64,000 nt of DNA from SLDF01 sp964537925 (lineage in GTDB: Bacteria; Bacteroidota; Bacteroidia; Chitinophagales; Saprospiraceae), in the NCBI GenBank assembly GCA_964537925.1, contig CAZICV010000001.1, positions 1,240,001 to 1,304,000 on the forward strand. The letters are read 5' to 3'. Position numbers and translations under genes: made by a program. Position 1 is the first letter of the stretch. Every line of letters begins with the position of its first letter. Below are positions 9,219 to 18,300 of this stretch, piece after piece. The notes beneath the pieces are model-generated. The model saw only the letters and a list, made by a program, of their open reading frames with translations, had not been told where the DNA came from and made no database searches.

Positions 9219-10367
9219 TTATTTTTTGAAGAATGACTTTACTCCATCGATGATCCGCTCCTGCATAACGGCGGTCAGTTCGCTGTGCATCGGCAGGCTG
9301 AACACCTGCCTGCAGAGCTGTTCGGTGACCGGGAGACTAAATCCCTCCGGCACAAAGGCCGCAAAGGCCTGCTGGTGATGCATCGGGACCGGGTAGTAGA
9401 CCATACAGGGTATATCCTGTGCCTGCAAATGGGCTACCAGGGCGTCTCGATCTCCTTCAGTGAGCCGCAGGGTATACTGGTGGAAAACGTGCGTGGAGAA
9501 CGGCGACCTGGCCGGCGTGACCAATTGCGGCATCTCTGCAAAAGCCGCATCATACCTGTCCGCCGCTGCGCGCCGGGCGGCATTGTACCCGTCGAGCCTG
9601 GGAAGCTTGACACGCAGTACAGCGGCCTGCATGGCATCCAGCCGGGAGTTGATCCCGATCTCATCGTGGTAGTACCTGCGCGCCATGCCGTGATTGGCGA
9701 CGATACGCAACCGGGCGGCAAGTGCACCATCGTTTGTAAACACAGCCCCCCCGTCGCCGTAGCAGCCCAGGTTCTTGCTGGGGAAAAAGCTCGTCGCCCC
9801 TATATGGCCGATGGCACCGCTGTGCGCCCGCCGACCGTCCGAGAAGATATAGTGTGCGCCTATCGCCTGCGCATTGTCTTCTATCACGTAGATACCGTGC
9901 CGCTCTGCTATCGCGCAGATAGCCTCCATCTCAGCGCACTGGCCGAAAAGGTGTACCGGCACGATGGCCCTGGTACGCGGTGTGATCGCTGCTTCTACAG
10001 CCTCCGCTGTCAGGTTGAATGTATCCGGGTCAACGTCCACGATCACCGGCTTCAACCGCAGCAAGGCGATGACCTCGGCAGTCGCCACGAATGTGAATGC
10101 CGGCACGATCACCTCGTCTCCGGGCTCAAGATCCAGCGCCATCATAGCTATCTGCAGCGCATCTGTGCCGTTGGCACAGGGTATGACATGGCGGACACCC
10201 AGGTAAGCTTCCAGCTCCTGCTGGAAAGCCTGTACCACCGGGCCGCCGATGAAAACCGTGCTGTCCAGGACACCCTGCAGCGCTGTATCTATCTCCTCCC
10301 GGATCGTGGCGTACTGTGTACCCAGGTCCACCATCTGGAGTTTCTTCGTAGTATCGGTATTAGTCAT
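9219..10367 (-). CDS. WbpE-like PLP-dependent sugar aminotransferase (DegT/DnrJ/EryC1/StrS)
   Basis: The protein of about 382 residues is a DegT-family aminotransferase. The PLP lysine lies in FFPSKNLGCYGDGG (around residue 195), and the PCANGTDALQIAM, VIEDNAQAIGA and INSRLDAMQAAVL motifs are all present. WbpE homologues transfer the amino group of glutamate to UDP-3-keto-GlcNAcA. ATG at 10367 is preferred over the TTG one codon earlier. It precedes the WbpB-like gene by 9 bp, so the two steps are co-transcribed. Confidence 0.9.
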   Translation of the reverse strand: MTNTDTTKKLQMVDLGTQYATIREEIDTALQGVLDSTVFIGGPVVQAFQQELEAYLGVRHVIPCANGTDALQIAMMALDLEPGDEVIVPAFTFVATAEVIALLRLKPVIVDVDPDTFNLTAEAVEAAITPRTRAIVPVHLFGQCAEMEAICAIAERHGIYVIEDNAQAIGAHYIFSDGRRAHSGAIGHIGATSFFPSKNLGCYGDGGAVFTNDGALAARLRIVANHGMARRYYHDEIGINSRLDAMQAAVLRVKLPRLDGYNAARRAAADRYDAAFAEMPQLVTPARSPFSTHVFHQYTLRLTEGDRDALVAHLQAQDIPCMVYYPVPMHHQQAFAAFVPEGFSLPVTEQLCRQVFSLPMHSELTAVMQERIIDGVKSFFKK

Positions 10368-10608
10368 CAATCAAGTAAAGTTGTCTTCTGAATATATCTG
10401 CGAACGACCGGGTCCGCAGGATCACAAAGATACGCCGGATCTTTTGCTGCAGACTGCCCCGCAACACGTGTATCCATGACTGGCCGGGCATGGCTTCGCC
10501 GTCGATGTGTCGCAGCAACATCATCGCTCCCGCCGGTGCGGTATATCTGGAAACAGCCTGCATAAGCGGCGCTCATATATTAAAAGGCGCCGGACCGCCT
10601 CAGCCTGA

Positions 10609-11166
10609 TCAGGCCGTCACAGTCCGGATATATTTTCTGTCGATGTCCAGCAGCAGCGCATGCTCGGTATGCAGTAGCTGTACGGACACAAACTCTTTTC
10701 CTTTAACGGCTACCAGGCGGCCTTTTAGTCCGGTCAGGTCTCCTCCTATTACCTCGACCTCTCCGCCCGGGCGGAGATCGCTTACAGCCACCAGGTCCGC
10801 CGACCGGCCGCTGTCGGCTACACGGGCCAGCAGGTCTATCTCTGACTGTGGAATGATCGCCGGCGCATTATCCTGTCTTACAAACCCGGTCACATGCATC
10901 GTGTCCAGCACCGGCACATAGTCCCACAGGCAGACCTGTATGAGCACATAGCCGGGGAGCAGCGGTCGCTCCGTCAGCCTGCGCTTCCGCTGGTACTGCC
11001 GTACGATCTGTTGCATGGGCAGGTAAGACCGGATGCCTTTGCGTTCGAGCAGACCGGCGACCACGCGTTCGCACCGGGCCCTTACACGGACAGCACACCA
11101 CCGGGCCTCCTGGGTCGTCAGGCTGCAGGTGAACGGGGACTGTTGCGCTGTACCTTGCGTCGTCAT
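10609..11166 (-). CDS. UpxY/RfaH-like NusG-family transcription antiterminator
   Basis: A 185-residue NusG paralogue. The N-terminal NGN domain (WCAVRVRARCERVVAGLL, then RPLLPGYVLIQ) is followed by a linker and a KOW domain (LRPGGEVEVIGGDLTGLKGRLVA compressed form, about residues 125-150). UpxY proteins of Bacteroidota bind RNA polymerase in capsule operons and let it read through the long locus. The ATG overlaps the stop of the dehydrogenase gene by four bases (ATGA), so the two are translationally coupled. The 241-bp stretch that follows before the aminotransferase (10368-10608) shows no convincing gene. Confidence 0.87.
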   Translation of the reverse strand: MTTQGTAQQSPFTCSLTTQEARWCAVRVRARCERVVAGLLERKGIRSYLPMQQIVRQYQRKRRLTERPLLPGYVLIQVCLWDYVPVLDTMHVTGFVRQDNAPAIIPQSEIDLLARVADSGRSADLVAVSDLRPGGEVEVIGGDLTGLKGRLVAVKGKEFVSVQLLHTEHALLLDIDRKYIRTVTA

Positions 11167-12461
11167 AGCCTCCAGTAGGTAAAATCTTCGCTTTCCAGCT
11201 TCGGAAACAACCCTTTCAGGTCAAACAGCACCGGCGATCCATTCATCAGGTCCCGGAAGAATGATTCCTGCAGGTCTTTATATTCGTCGTGATTCACCGC
11301 TACGATCACCGCATCGTACGGCGGCAGCGGTGCATCTATGAGTGTAAGTCCGTACTCATGGGCGATCTCGTTGGGCGATGCGAGCGGATCGGTGAGCTGG
11401 ACATGTATGCTATACTGCATGAGCTCGCGCGCCAGGTCGGCGACCTTGGAATTGCGGATATCCGCTACATTCTCCTTGAAGGTCATACCCATCAGCAGGA
11501 CTTTGCACTGCGACGGGCTTTTGCCGAGCCGGATCAACGTCTGCACCATTTTCTTGGCGATAAAGGCCGGCATACCGTCGTTGGTTCGCCGACCGCTGGT
11601 GATGATCTGGGGATCCATACCCAGCTGCCGGGACTTGTGCACCAGGTAATACGGGTCTACGCCTATGCAATGGCCACCGACCAGTCCCGGCTGGAACCGC
11701 AGAAAGTTCCACTTGGTCCCGGCAGCTTCCAGTACCTCCTTGGTATCGATATCCATTTTGTCAAACAGCATCGACAGCTCGTTCATCAAAGCGATGTTGA
11801 TGTCGCGCTGCGTATTTTCGATCACTTTGGCAGCTTCGGCTACTTTTATACTGGCTGCCTTGTATACACCGGCGATGATCGCCTGGCCATAGACAAGCGC
11901 TATCTCTTCCAGCGCAGCCTCATCCGAGCCGGACACGATCTTAAGGATCTTCTCTACGGTATGCTCCTTGTCTCCGGGGTTGATCCTCTCGGGAGAATAC
12001 CCCACTTTGAAGTCTCTTCCCATCTTGAGGCCCGACAGTTCTTCCAGGATCGGCACGCAGTCTTCTTCGGTACATCCCGGGTACACCGTGGATTCGAATA
12101 TGACATAGTCTCCCTTCTTGAGATGCCGTCCGACAGACCGGCTGGCGCCGAAGATCGGGCGCAGGTCCGGTACATTGTGCTTGTCCACCGGCGTGGGTAC
12201 AGCGACTATATGGAACTGTGCATTGTCCAGGTCACCCTCATCGGAGGTAAAATATATGTCCCTGCCTTCGAATGCCGATGCGTCGAGTTCGCGCGAAGGA
12301 TCGATGCCTTCTTTCATCTGGTTGACCCTGTCTTCGCTGATATCAAATCCTATGACCCTGAAGTATTTGGCAAACTCCAGCGCCAGCGGGAGACCTACAT
12401 ATCCCAGTCCCACCACGGAGATGGCTTTCTGTTTGTTCTTTAGCGGTTCGTATATGTGCAT
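11163..12461 (-). CDS. UDP-HexNAc 6-dehydrogenase, TviB/WbpO/WbpA-like
   Basis: This 432-residue UDP-sugar dehydrogenase has the NAD-binding VVGLGYVGLPLA motif (residues 16-27), the STVYPGCTE region, and the catalytic Cys265 in GGHCIGVDPYYL. It oxidises C6 of a UDP-N-acetylhexosamine to the uronic acid with two NAD. The family branch (VPTPVD, SPERINPGD) is that of TviB/WbpO and WbpA. It supplies UDP-GlcNAcA (or UDP-GalNAcA) to the WbpB/E/D-like enzymes and the 4-epimerase of this locus. It is the first enzyme gene of the leftward cluster, 24 bp after the regulator gene. Confidence 0.92.
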   Translation of the reverse strand: MHIYEPLKNKQKAISVVGLGYVGLPLALEFAKYFRVIGFDISEDRVNQMKEGIDPSRELDASAFEGRDIYFTSDEGDLDNAQFHIVAVPTPVDKHNVPDLRPIFGASRSVGRHLKKGDYVIFESTVYPGCTEEDCVPILEELSGLKMGRDFKVGYSPERINPGDKEHTVEKILKIVSGSDEAALEEIALVYGQAIIAGVYKAASIKVAEAAKVIENTQRDINIALMNELSMLFDKMDIDTKEVLEAAGTKWNFLRFQPGLVGGHCIGVDPYYLVHKSRQLGMDPQIITSGRRTNDGMPAFIAKKMVQTLIRLGKSPSQCKVLLMGMTFKENVADIRNSKVADLARELMQYSIHVQLTDPLASPNEIAHEYGLTLIDAPLPPYDAVIVAVNHDEYKDLQESFFRDLMNGSPVLFDLKGLFPKLESEDFTYWRL

Positions 12462-12485
12462 TTCTTTAGGTTGTCCGGGTTGTGT

Positions 12486-13046
12486 TTACAAGTCTGTTTT
12501 TCCGAAAGGCTCCTCTGCCGACCAGATGAGCAGGTGATCTTCTTTGGAGTCCAGGACCCCGCTGGAGGCCAGTGCTTCGTCGTGGTCAAACACCAGGTAC
12601 CTGATACGCCGGTTGACCATCTTTTCTGCTTTCTGTATCAGGCGGACCAGGTATGTCTCATCCACTTCTCCCAGCAATACCAGGTCTATGACGGGTCCAT
12701 CCTGGCCGCGTGCAAACTGGCCCGTGAGCCATACCTTGCGGACATCGCCGAGACGACGTACTACGTTGTCCACGATCTGGTCTATACCGAGGTACTTATG
12801 AAGGATGCGCTGGATGTCGTTGAAAAGCGGGTGGTCGGAGTTGGCCTTGAAGTATTTTTTATTTCCCCTGGTGAAGGAAGTGAGCAGGCCCGACCGCTCC
12901 AGGTGGTTGAGCTCTACGCGGATGGCATTGCTCGAGTCGCCCATCTCCGATTCAAGCCCACGGAGATAGCCTTCTGCATGCTTGTTGAGGAAAAACCTCA
13001 GCAGCAGTTTGATGCGCATTTTGGAGGGTATTAAAGACTCGAGCAT
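12486..13046 (-). CDS. HTH plus nucleotidyltransferase-fold regulator at head of polysaccharide locus
   Basis: The 186-residue protein has an N-terminal winged-helix part (about 1-75, with LNHLERSGLLTSFTRGNKKYF as the wing region) and a C-terminal part that resembles a MNT-type nucleotidyltransferase fold. The usual GSFARG signature reads TGQFARGQDG followed by IDLVLLG (about residues 108-125), so the Ser is replaced by Gln. Proteins of this layout commonly stand first in Bacteroidota polysaccharide operons, so a transcription regulator of the operon is likely. Catalysis cannot be judged from the sequence. Confidence 0.65.
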   Translation of the reverse strand: MLESLIPSKMRIKLLLRFFLNKHAEGYLRGLESEMGDSSNAIRVELNHLERSGLLTSFTRGNKKYFKANSDHPLFNDIQRILHKYLGIDQIVDNVVRRLGDVRKVWLTGQFARGQDGPVIDLVLLGEVDETYLVRLIQKAEKMVNRRIRYLVFDHDEALASSGVLDSKEDHLLIWSAEEPFGKTDL

Positions 13047-13144
13047 TTTGAGTAAAAAAATTGCTCAAACACAAAGGTATAATTCACCTCGTATTCTTAC
13101 AAGTATATTACTCAGTTAACTGTGTTGCGTTGGGTCGGGGTCGG

Positions 13145-14281
13145 TTATTCTTTCTGGTTCTTCAACCCGGAGGCAATCTTCTGAAAGATCTCGAACTCGC
13201 TGAAGAAGACCCGGATGATCACCCGGATCACGGTATATACAGGTATGGCCAGCACCATACCGAGGATACCGCCGACCTTGGAGCCGACCATGATGATGAT
13301 AAAGATCTCGAGCGGATGCGCGCGCACCTGCTTGGAAAAGATGACGGGTTGCAGGATGAGGTTGTCTATCATCTGCATCGTAACGAATACAAGCAATACC
13401 TTGAACAGCAGCGGCATCAACTCCGTATAGAACGGCAACTCTGCATGAGAGGTGAGGGTGAGCAGTATCCCGATCGTACCGCCGATGATCGGGCCGAGGT
13501 AGGGGATGAGATTGATGAGTGCAGCAAAGAAAGCGATCAGCAAGGCATTGCGTACGCCCAGTATACTCAGCAGTACGGATACATAGATCGTAATGATGGT
13601 GATCTGCAGTACAATGCCCCCGAAGTACTTGGTCAGCAGTATGCTCACCTCGTCCACCGTATGCGCGACCTTACCTTCGACGCGGTTGGGAACAAAGCTC
13701 TTCAGGAACTGCGTGAACAGGCCCTGTTCTTTCAGAAAGAAGAAAGCAATGAAAAGCACCGACCCGATCAGTATGCCCAGGAAACTGACCAGCGAAATCA
13801 GTGAACCGAACAATTCGCTGATACGCGCGGGCTGAAACCAGTTCACAAACTGGTCGTGCAACTGTACGCGCAGATCAAACTCGCCCTCTACCAGTCCCAG
13901 CTCCCTGAGCCGTCCGACCAGTTGTTGTATCGGTTCTTCGAGGGCTTGCAGTACTTCCTGCATGTTGACGCGGGAGAGATTGACCGCCTGCTCCAGGAAC
14001 ACCGGGATGAAGAGCATCCCTATGCCCGCTATCGCACACAGGAACAAGAGCAGCGTCAGCACTGCGGCTATGGACCGCCCTCCCCGGATCCTGCCCAGGT
14101 GCAAATGTTTCTCCAGGAACAGCATCACCGGAGAGCCCAGCATGGAGATAACCCAGGCAATGAGTATGTACGCTACGATATCTCCCAGCCAGTAAAGAAT
14201 GATCCCTGCGACAAGGATCGGGATGAGGATGAGCAGGAACCGTACGATCCGATTGGGTTGCATATACCGGCTTTGAGCCAT
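13145..14281 (-). CDS. AI-2E/PerM family transporter
   Basis: A 378-residue polytopic membrane protein with about eight hydrophobic segments. The conserved C-terminal block of the family is present: NLIPYLGPIIGG around residue 265 followed by a long helix and the LQPVIFSKQVRAHPL segment. The family includes PerM, AI-2 exporters and some sodium/proton antiporters, so the substrate is not predictable. It is transcribed leftward 98 bp upstream of the regulator gene and divergently from the acyltransferase gene at 14366, with only 84 bp between the two starts. Confidence 0.88.
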   Translation of the reverse strand: MAQSRYMQPNRIVRFLLILIPILVAGIILYWLGDIVAYILIAWVISMLGSPVMLFLEKHLHLGRIRGGRSIAAVLTLLLFLCAIAGIGMLFIPVFLEQAVNLSRVNMQEVLQALEEPIQQLVGRLRELGLVEGEFDLRVQLHDQFVNWFQPARISELFGSLISLVSFLGILIGSVLFIAFFFLKEQGLFTQFLKSFVPNRVEGKVAHTVDEVSILLTKYFGGIVLQITIITIYVSVLLSILGVRNALLIAFFAALINLIPYLGPIIGGTIGILLTLTSHAELPFYTELMPLLFKVLLVFVTMQMIDNLILQPVIFSKQVRAHPLEIFIIIMVGSKVGGILGMVLAIPVYTVIRVIIRVFFSEFEIFQKIASGLKNQKE

Positions 14282-14365
14282 AAATATACGGGCTGCCCGC
14301 CGATCTGCACGCTGCAGCGACGGGCGTACAACAGTAACTCGATTAAATTACCGAACTTTGTTCAT

Positions 14366-15346
14366 ATGGCCAGATTTGAGCTCCTCCGGGGCCGGGATGA
14401 ATACATGCGTTTCGCAGCGGACTCCGACGAGTTGTCCATATTCATGCAGCCCTGGTGGCTGGATGCCGTAGCCGGGGAGGAGAACTGGTCCGCCGTGATG
14501 GCCGTCCACAAAGAGGAGGGCGTCCTGGCTGCGTTGCCTTACTGTACGCACAAAACCCGGGGCCTGCAGATGGTCCGCCAACCGCTGCTGACTCCTCACC
14601 TGGGTCCCTGGTTTCGCCTGCCGGATACCAGCCAGCGCTCCGGTATAAAAGAGAAGCTCTGGTACTGGGAACTGGCATCGGCCCTCCTGGATAGCCTGCC
14701 TGCCGCACAGTATTACCTGCATCACCTGGATCCCGCTGTATCCGACTGGCTGCCCTGGCACTGGAAGGGATACCGGCAAACCACACGATATAGCTTCCGG
14801 CTGAAGCTTGACCGACCTGAAACAGTGCTTTTCGACCAGCTCAAAGGCAATATACGCACCAATATACGCAAGGCATCGGAGCAGGTGACCGTATCGGGCG
14901 ACCAGGACTGGCGGAGGCTGTACCGGCTCATGGAGCAGACATTCGGTCGGCAGGGAAAGCGCATACCGATCACACCGGGGCTGGTGGAACGTATATGGCT
15001 TGCAGCGCGCAGCAACGAGGCGGCCCGGATCTGGATCGCTGTAGATAAAGAAGGAAAAGATTGTGCGGGCGTCATGTGCGTATGGGACAAGCATTGCGCC
15101 TACCTGTTGCTCAGCGGTATAGATACCGGTCGAGGCAACCTGGGCGCCCTGCATCTCCTCTACTGGGAGGCCGTTCGCTCCTTCTGCGGCCGGTTGGCCT
15201 GGTTCGATTTCGAAGGATCCATGCTGCCGGGTGTGGCCCCGGTCTTTTTGTCCTACGGCGCGGAACAAGTACCTTTTTTCAGGGTGACCCGCATACCCTC
15301 GAGGTTGCTGGAGACTTTGTTTCTTTTGTCAGGTCGCCTGTCCTGA
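14366..15346 (+). CDS. FemAB/GNAT-like acyltransferase
   Basis: The product has 326 residues from ATG 14366; the frame is open further upstream but the divergent permease gene occupies that stretch. The sequence holds a FemAB-type GNAT fold: an N-terminal part with MQPWWLDAVAG, the KGNIRTNIRKA block (about residues 160-170) and a C-terminal half with LLSGIDTGRGNLGALHLLYWEAV. Such proteins transfer an acyl or aminoacyl group to peptidoglycan, polysaccharide or small molecules. Its place beside the exopolysaccharide locus hints at glycan decoration, but the substrate is unknown. Its end nearly meets the end of the convergent giant gene at 15355. Confidence 0.7.
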   Translation: MARFELLRGRDEYMRFAADSDELSIFMQPWWLDAVAGEENWSAVMAVHKEEGVLAALPYCTHKTRGLQMVRQPLLTPHLGPWFRLPDTSQRSGIKEKLWYWELASALLDSLPAAQYYLHHLDPAVSDWLPWHWKGYRQTTRYSFRLKLDRPETVLFDQLKGNIRTNIRKASEQVTVSGDQDWRRLYRLMEQTFGRQGKRIPITPGLVERIWLAARSNEAARIWIAVDKEGKDCAGVMCVWDKHCAYLLLSGIDTGRGNLGALHLLYWEAVRSFCGRLAWFDFEGSMLPGVAPVFLSYGAEQVPFFRVTRIPSRLLETLFLLSGRLS

Positions 15347-15354
15347 TCACAGGA

Positions 15355-18300
15355 TCACCGCAGGATCACCATCTTGCTCCATCCACCCGTCGCAAAACGA
15401 TCGGCCGCCGTCTGAAAATGCTCCGGCCGCTCTCCCGAAGCGTCCTGTATGACGATACGGTACAGGTATACACCGTTTGCCACTAGCTGGCCCATCTCGT
15501 CTCGACCGTCCCAGGCATACTGTGTCAGGTGCGTGCCTATGACGAGCGGGCCAGCCTCTGCTGCAGATATCTCCCGCACAAGGCGGCCCGAAACGGTATA
15601 GATACAGATCTTGTAGTGATCCGGCGGATGCGCGCCGGTAAGGGTATAGAGGAACCTGGTGCTGCTGCTGAAGGGATTGGGATAATTGAGCAGCTGCGAG
15701 ATCATGCTCTTGTTGACAACGCGGAAACTCCGCTCGATCGCTGTTCCTGCGGCCGGGTTGCCCGTACGGTCGCGCACATCGACCCGTACCCTGTATACAC
15801 CGTCTGTCTCCAGCAATGGCTTGTACAGGATAGCGGCACGGTTTGGGCCGGTGGGAGCGGCGGGCAAGAAAGAAAGCTGGCCGCCATCTTTGTCCACCCG
15901 ATCCCAGCCCTGAGCGCCAGGCGGGAATATGTCCAGGGTGAAAAGCGCCGTGTCGTCGAGCCTCAGGAATTTGTTTTCATCCAGGACCTGTATGCGTATC
16001 TCCGGCCGGGCCGATACCAGGTCCCCGTCCATTATCTCCTGTCCGTCCACAAAAAAAGAAAGTACCGGCGCTGTCTTGTCCGCGTTGATCCGGATAAGGC
16101 GCTCGACCTGGTTGTTGGCTTTATTGCGTTCCCGGACCTGGCCTTGCGGATCCAGCACAAAGCGTAGCCTGATCTCCCCGGTGAATGGTATTCCCGTCAG
16201 GGTGACGGGCGCAGGCGCAACGATCTCCGCAGTGTCGACCGCCGCCATATAATCCCGGGACCACACGACATTCTGCGTTGAGATGAGCTCTATTCTTACA
16301 GGGATGCTATCCCTGCCCGGGACCCGGCCAAATATGGCCATGCCCGGCCGCAGGAACAGCGGCTCCCCTTCATCGAGGGTATCAGGAACAGCAGCCGGTG
16401 AGGAAAGATCCCAGAACAGATCCGGCAATACCTCGCCGTATATACGCCAATCCGCCGGTCCTGCGGCCGGGTGAGCGGCGTCCAGCCGCAGCTGCAGCGC
16501 GTCCATCGAGGATTCCTCCTCCGTGAGGCCGTAGGAGCCCGGGCTATTGATCGGCCGGAGATCCGCGGCGACGCCCTGGCGGCTTCCCACCAGCGTGATC
16601 CTGGCCGTATCAGCCCCGGGAGCATACCAGGACACCGAATCCGCACCCTGTACCGGGAACTCCGGAGACAGATAGGATCCATGATCCAGCCGCTTGGCCA
16701 GCTTGAGGAATACGGAGATCGTATCCTCCGGGGCAGCAGCATAGTTTTCACTCAGTGATGCGCCTCCCTGTACATAAGCCAGGAAAAATGGCTGCGAGCC
16801 GCCGGTCACCAGCCTTCTAGCGTCAGTCATACCGGCGCGCTCAAACAAACTGACCAGGTGAATATCTCCCGGAGATATGGAGTCCTGCAGCCACTCCTCC
16901 TGTCCGTAACTACTCCCGGACCCGGACAGCATCGGGTAGATCATCACCGTGCTGCCGGCTGGTATCGAGTCCCGAAGGGCATTGATCAGCGCCCGGCGCG
17001 CGGCAGATTGCCGGGTCGGGTAGAGAAAGCTGTTCCACACCCTGGTCTGGCTGTTGTTCTGCGCACCCAGCCGACCGCCGGGCGGGTTGGTCAGGGGTTG
17101 GCCCGTATCCGGGTCCAGAACGATCATTGCCAGGCCCTCCGACAGCTCCTGGAAAGGCAAAAAAGCCGGATCCCGCTGGCCCTCGACAGCTATGGAAGGC
17201 ATAGATGGGTCCCGGAAGCGCGCTATCCTGATATCGTATCCCACCTCCCTGAATCCTGTCTCCCATGTGCCAGACCTGTCCATCCCCAGCGTAGCCGTAT
17301 TCCAGGGCGCAAACTGCCCATAGTGGCCCTGCCGCCAGCCGGGTGCAGAGCCGGGCAGGTAGCTGAATGAACGGTACCCGGACCGGATCGTGTCCCCGGT
17401 CAACATAGCCTGCCAATAGTAGACTTTACCCGGCTGCCACTGGATGGGAGGTGTCCAGCGCTGTATGGAAGCGGTCAGGGGTTCTGTATGCAGCAATGCG
17501 GCCGGGCTGTTGAAGTCCGGTGTCGTATCCAGCATCCATACAACCGTTCGTCCCGGTACACCGGCATCGCCCTGTATGTACAAACCCGGCTTTTCTCCCG
17601 TCACGATAGCCAGGTCCGGTGGATCGACAGGCGACACCGCTCTGCCTGTCACGAGAAATACAAAGCCCTCGGAGCCGTCAGGCGCACGCAGCCGGTTATT
17701 GTCTTCTGCCTCCGGTCTCGGCTTTTCATCGACCTGGTTGTCATGGTCTACCGTGATCTGTATCCGGTTGGGCCCCAGGGCGGGCAGACCTCCTAAGGGC
17801 ATCCGTACCATATGCCGGCTGCGATAGCCCGGCATCGGTACCCTCGCCAGCCACACACTGTCCCGCCGATCATCCGGATAGATGCGCTCGACCAGCACAT
17901 CAAACCTGTTGCCTTCGCGCCGACCGGCATTGATAATGTCAAAGCGGACCGAAATACTATCTGTATCCGGACCGGGAAAAGCCGGGTCTATCCGCAGGCT
18001 GGCATAGTCGGGTAAGAGATCGGGGCCCTCCTGGTAGTGCAGGCGCAGTGCGGGATCACCCTGAATGGCGAACTGCTCCAGGTGCTCCCTGAGAAAAGCA
18101 TTCTGCGTATTGCTGAACTGCCTGTGTGTTTCCAGCCACTGCATACCGATCGACGCAGTATCCGATCGGTCCATTATCGTGTACAGCTGCCTGCCGTATA
18201 TGCTCAATACACTGGCATAGCCAAGTCCCGAAGAGGCGAGAAAAGCAATACTTCCTCCCTCCCGGTCCAGCGCAAACGACTCGCTGACGCTCCGCTGCGG

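Noticed and set aside
10368..10608. Two short minus-strand frames (about 67-69 codons) between UpxY and the aminotransferase gene
   Set aside because: Their composition is random-like, they overlap each other in different frames and no family features are seen.
13856..14365. A 170-codon N-terminal extension of the acyltransferase
   Set aside because: It lies antisense over the permease gene and lacks homology; the family start fits ATG 14366.
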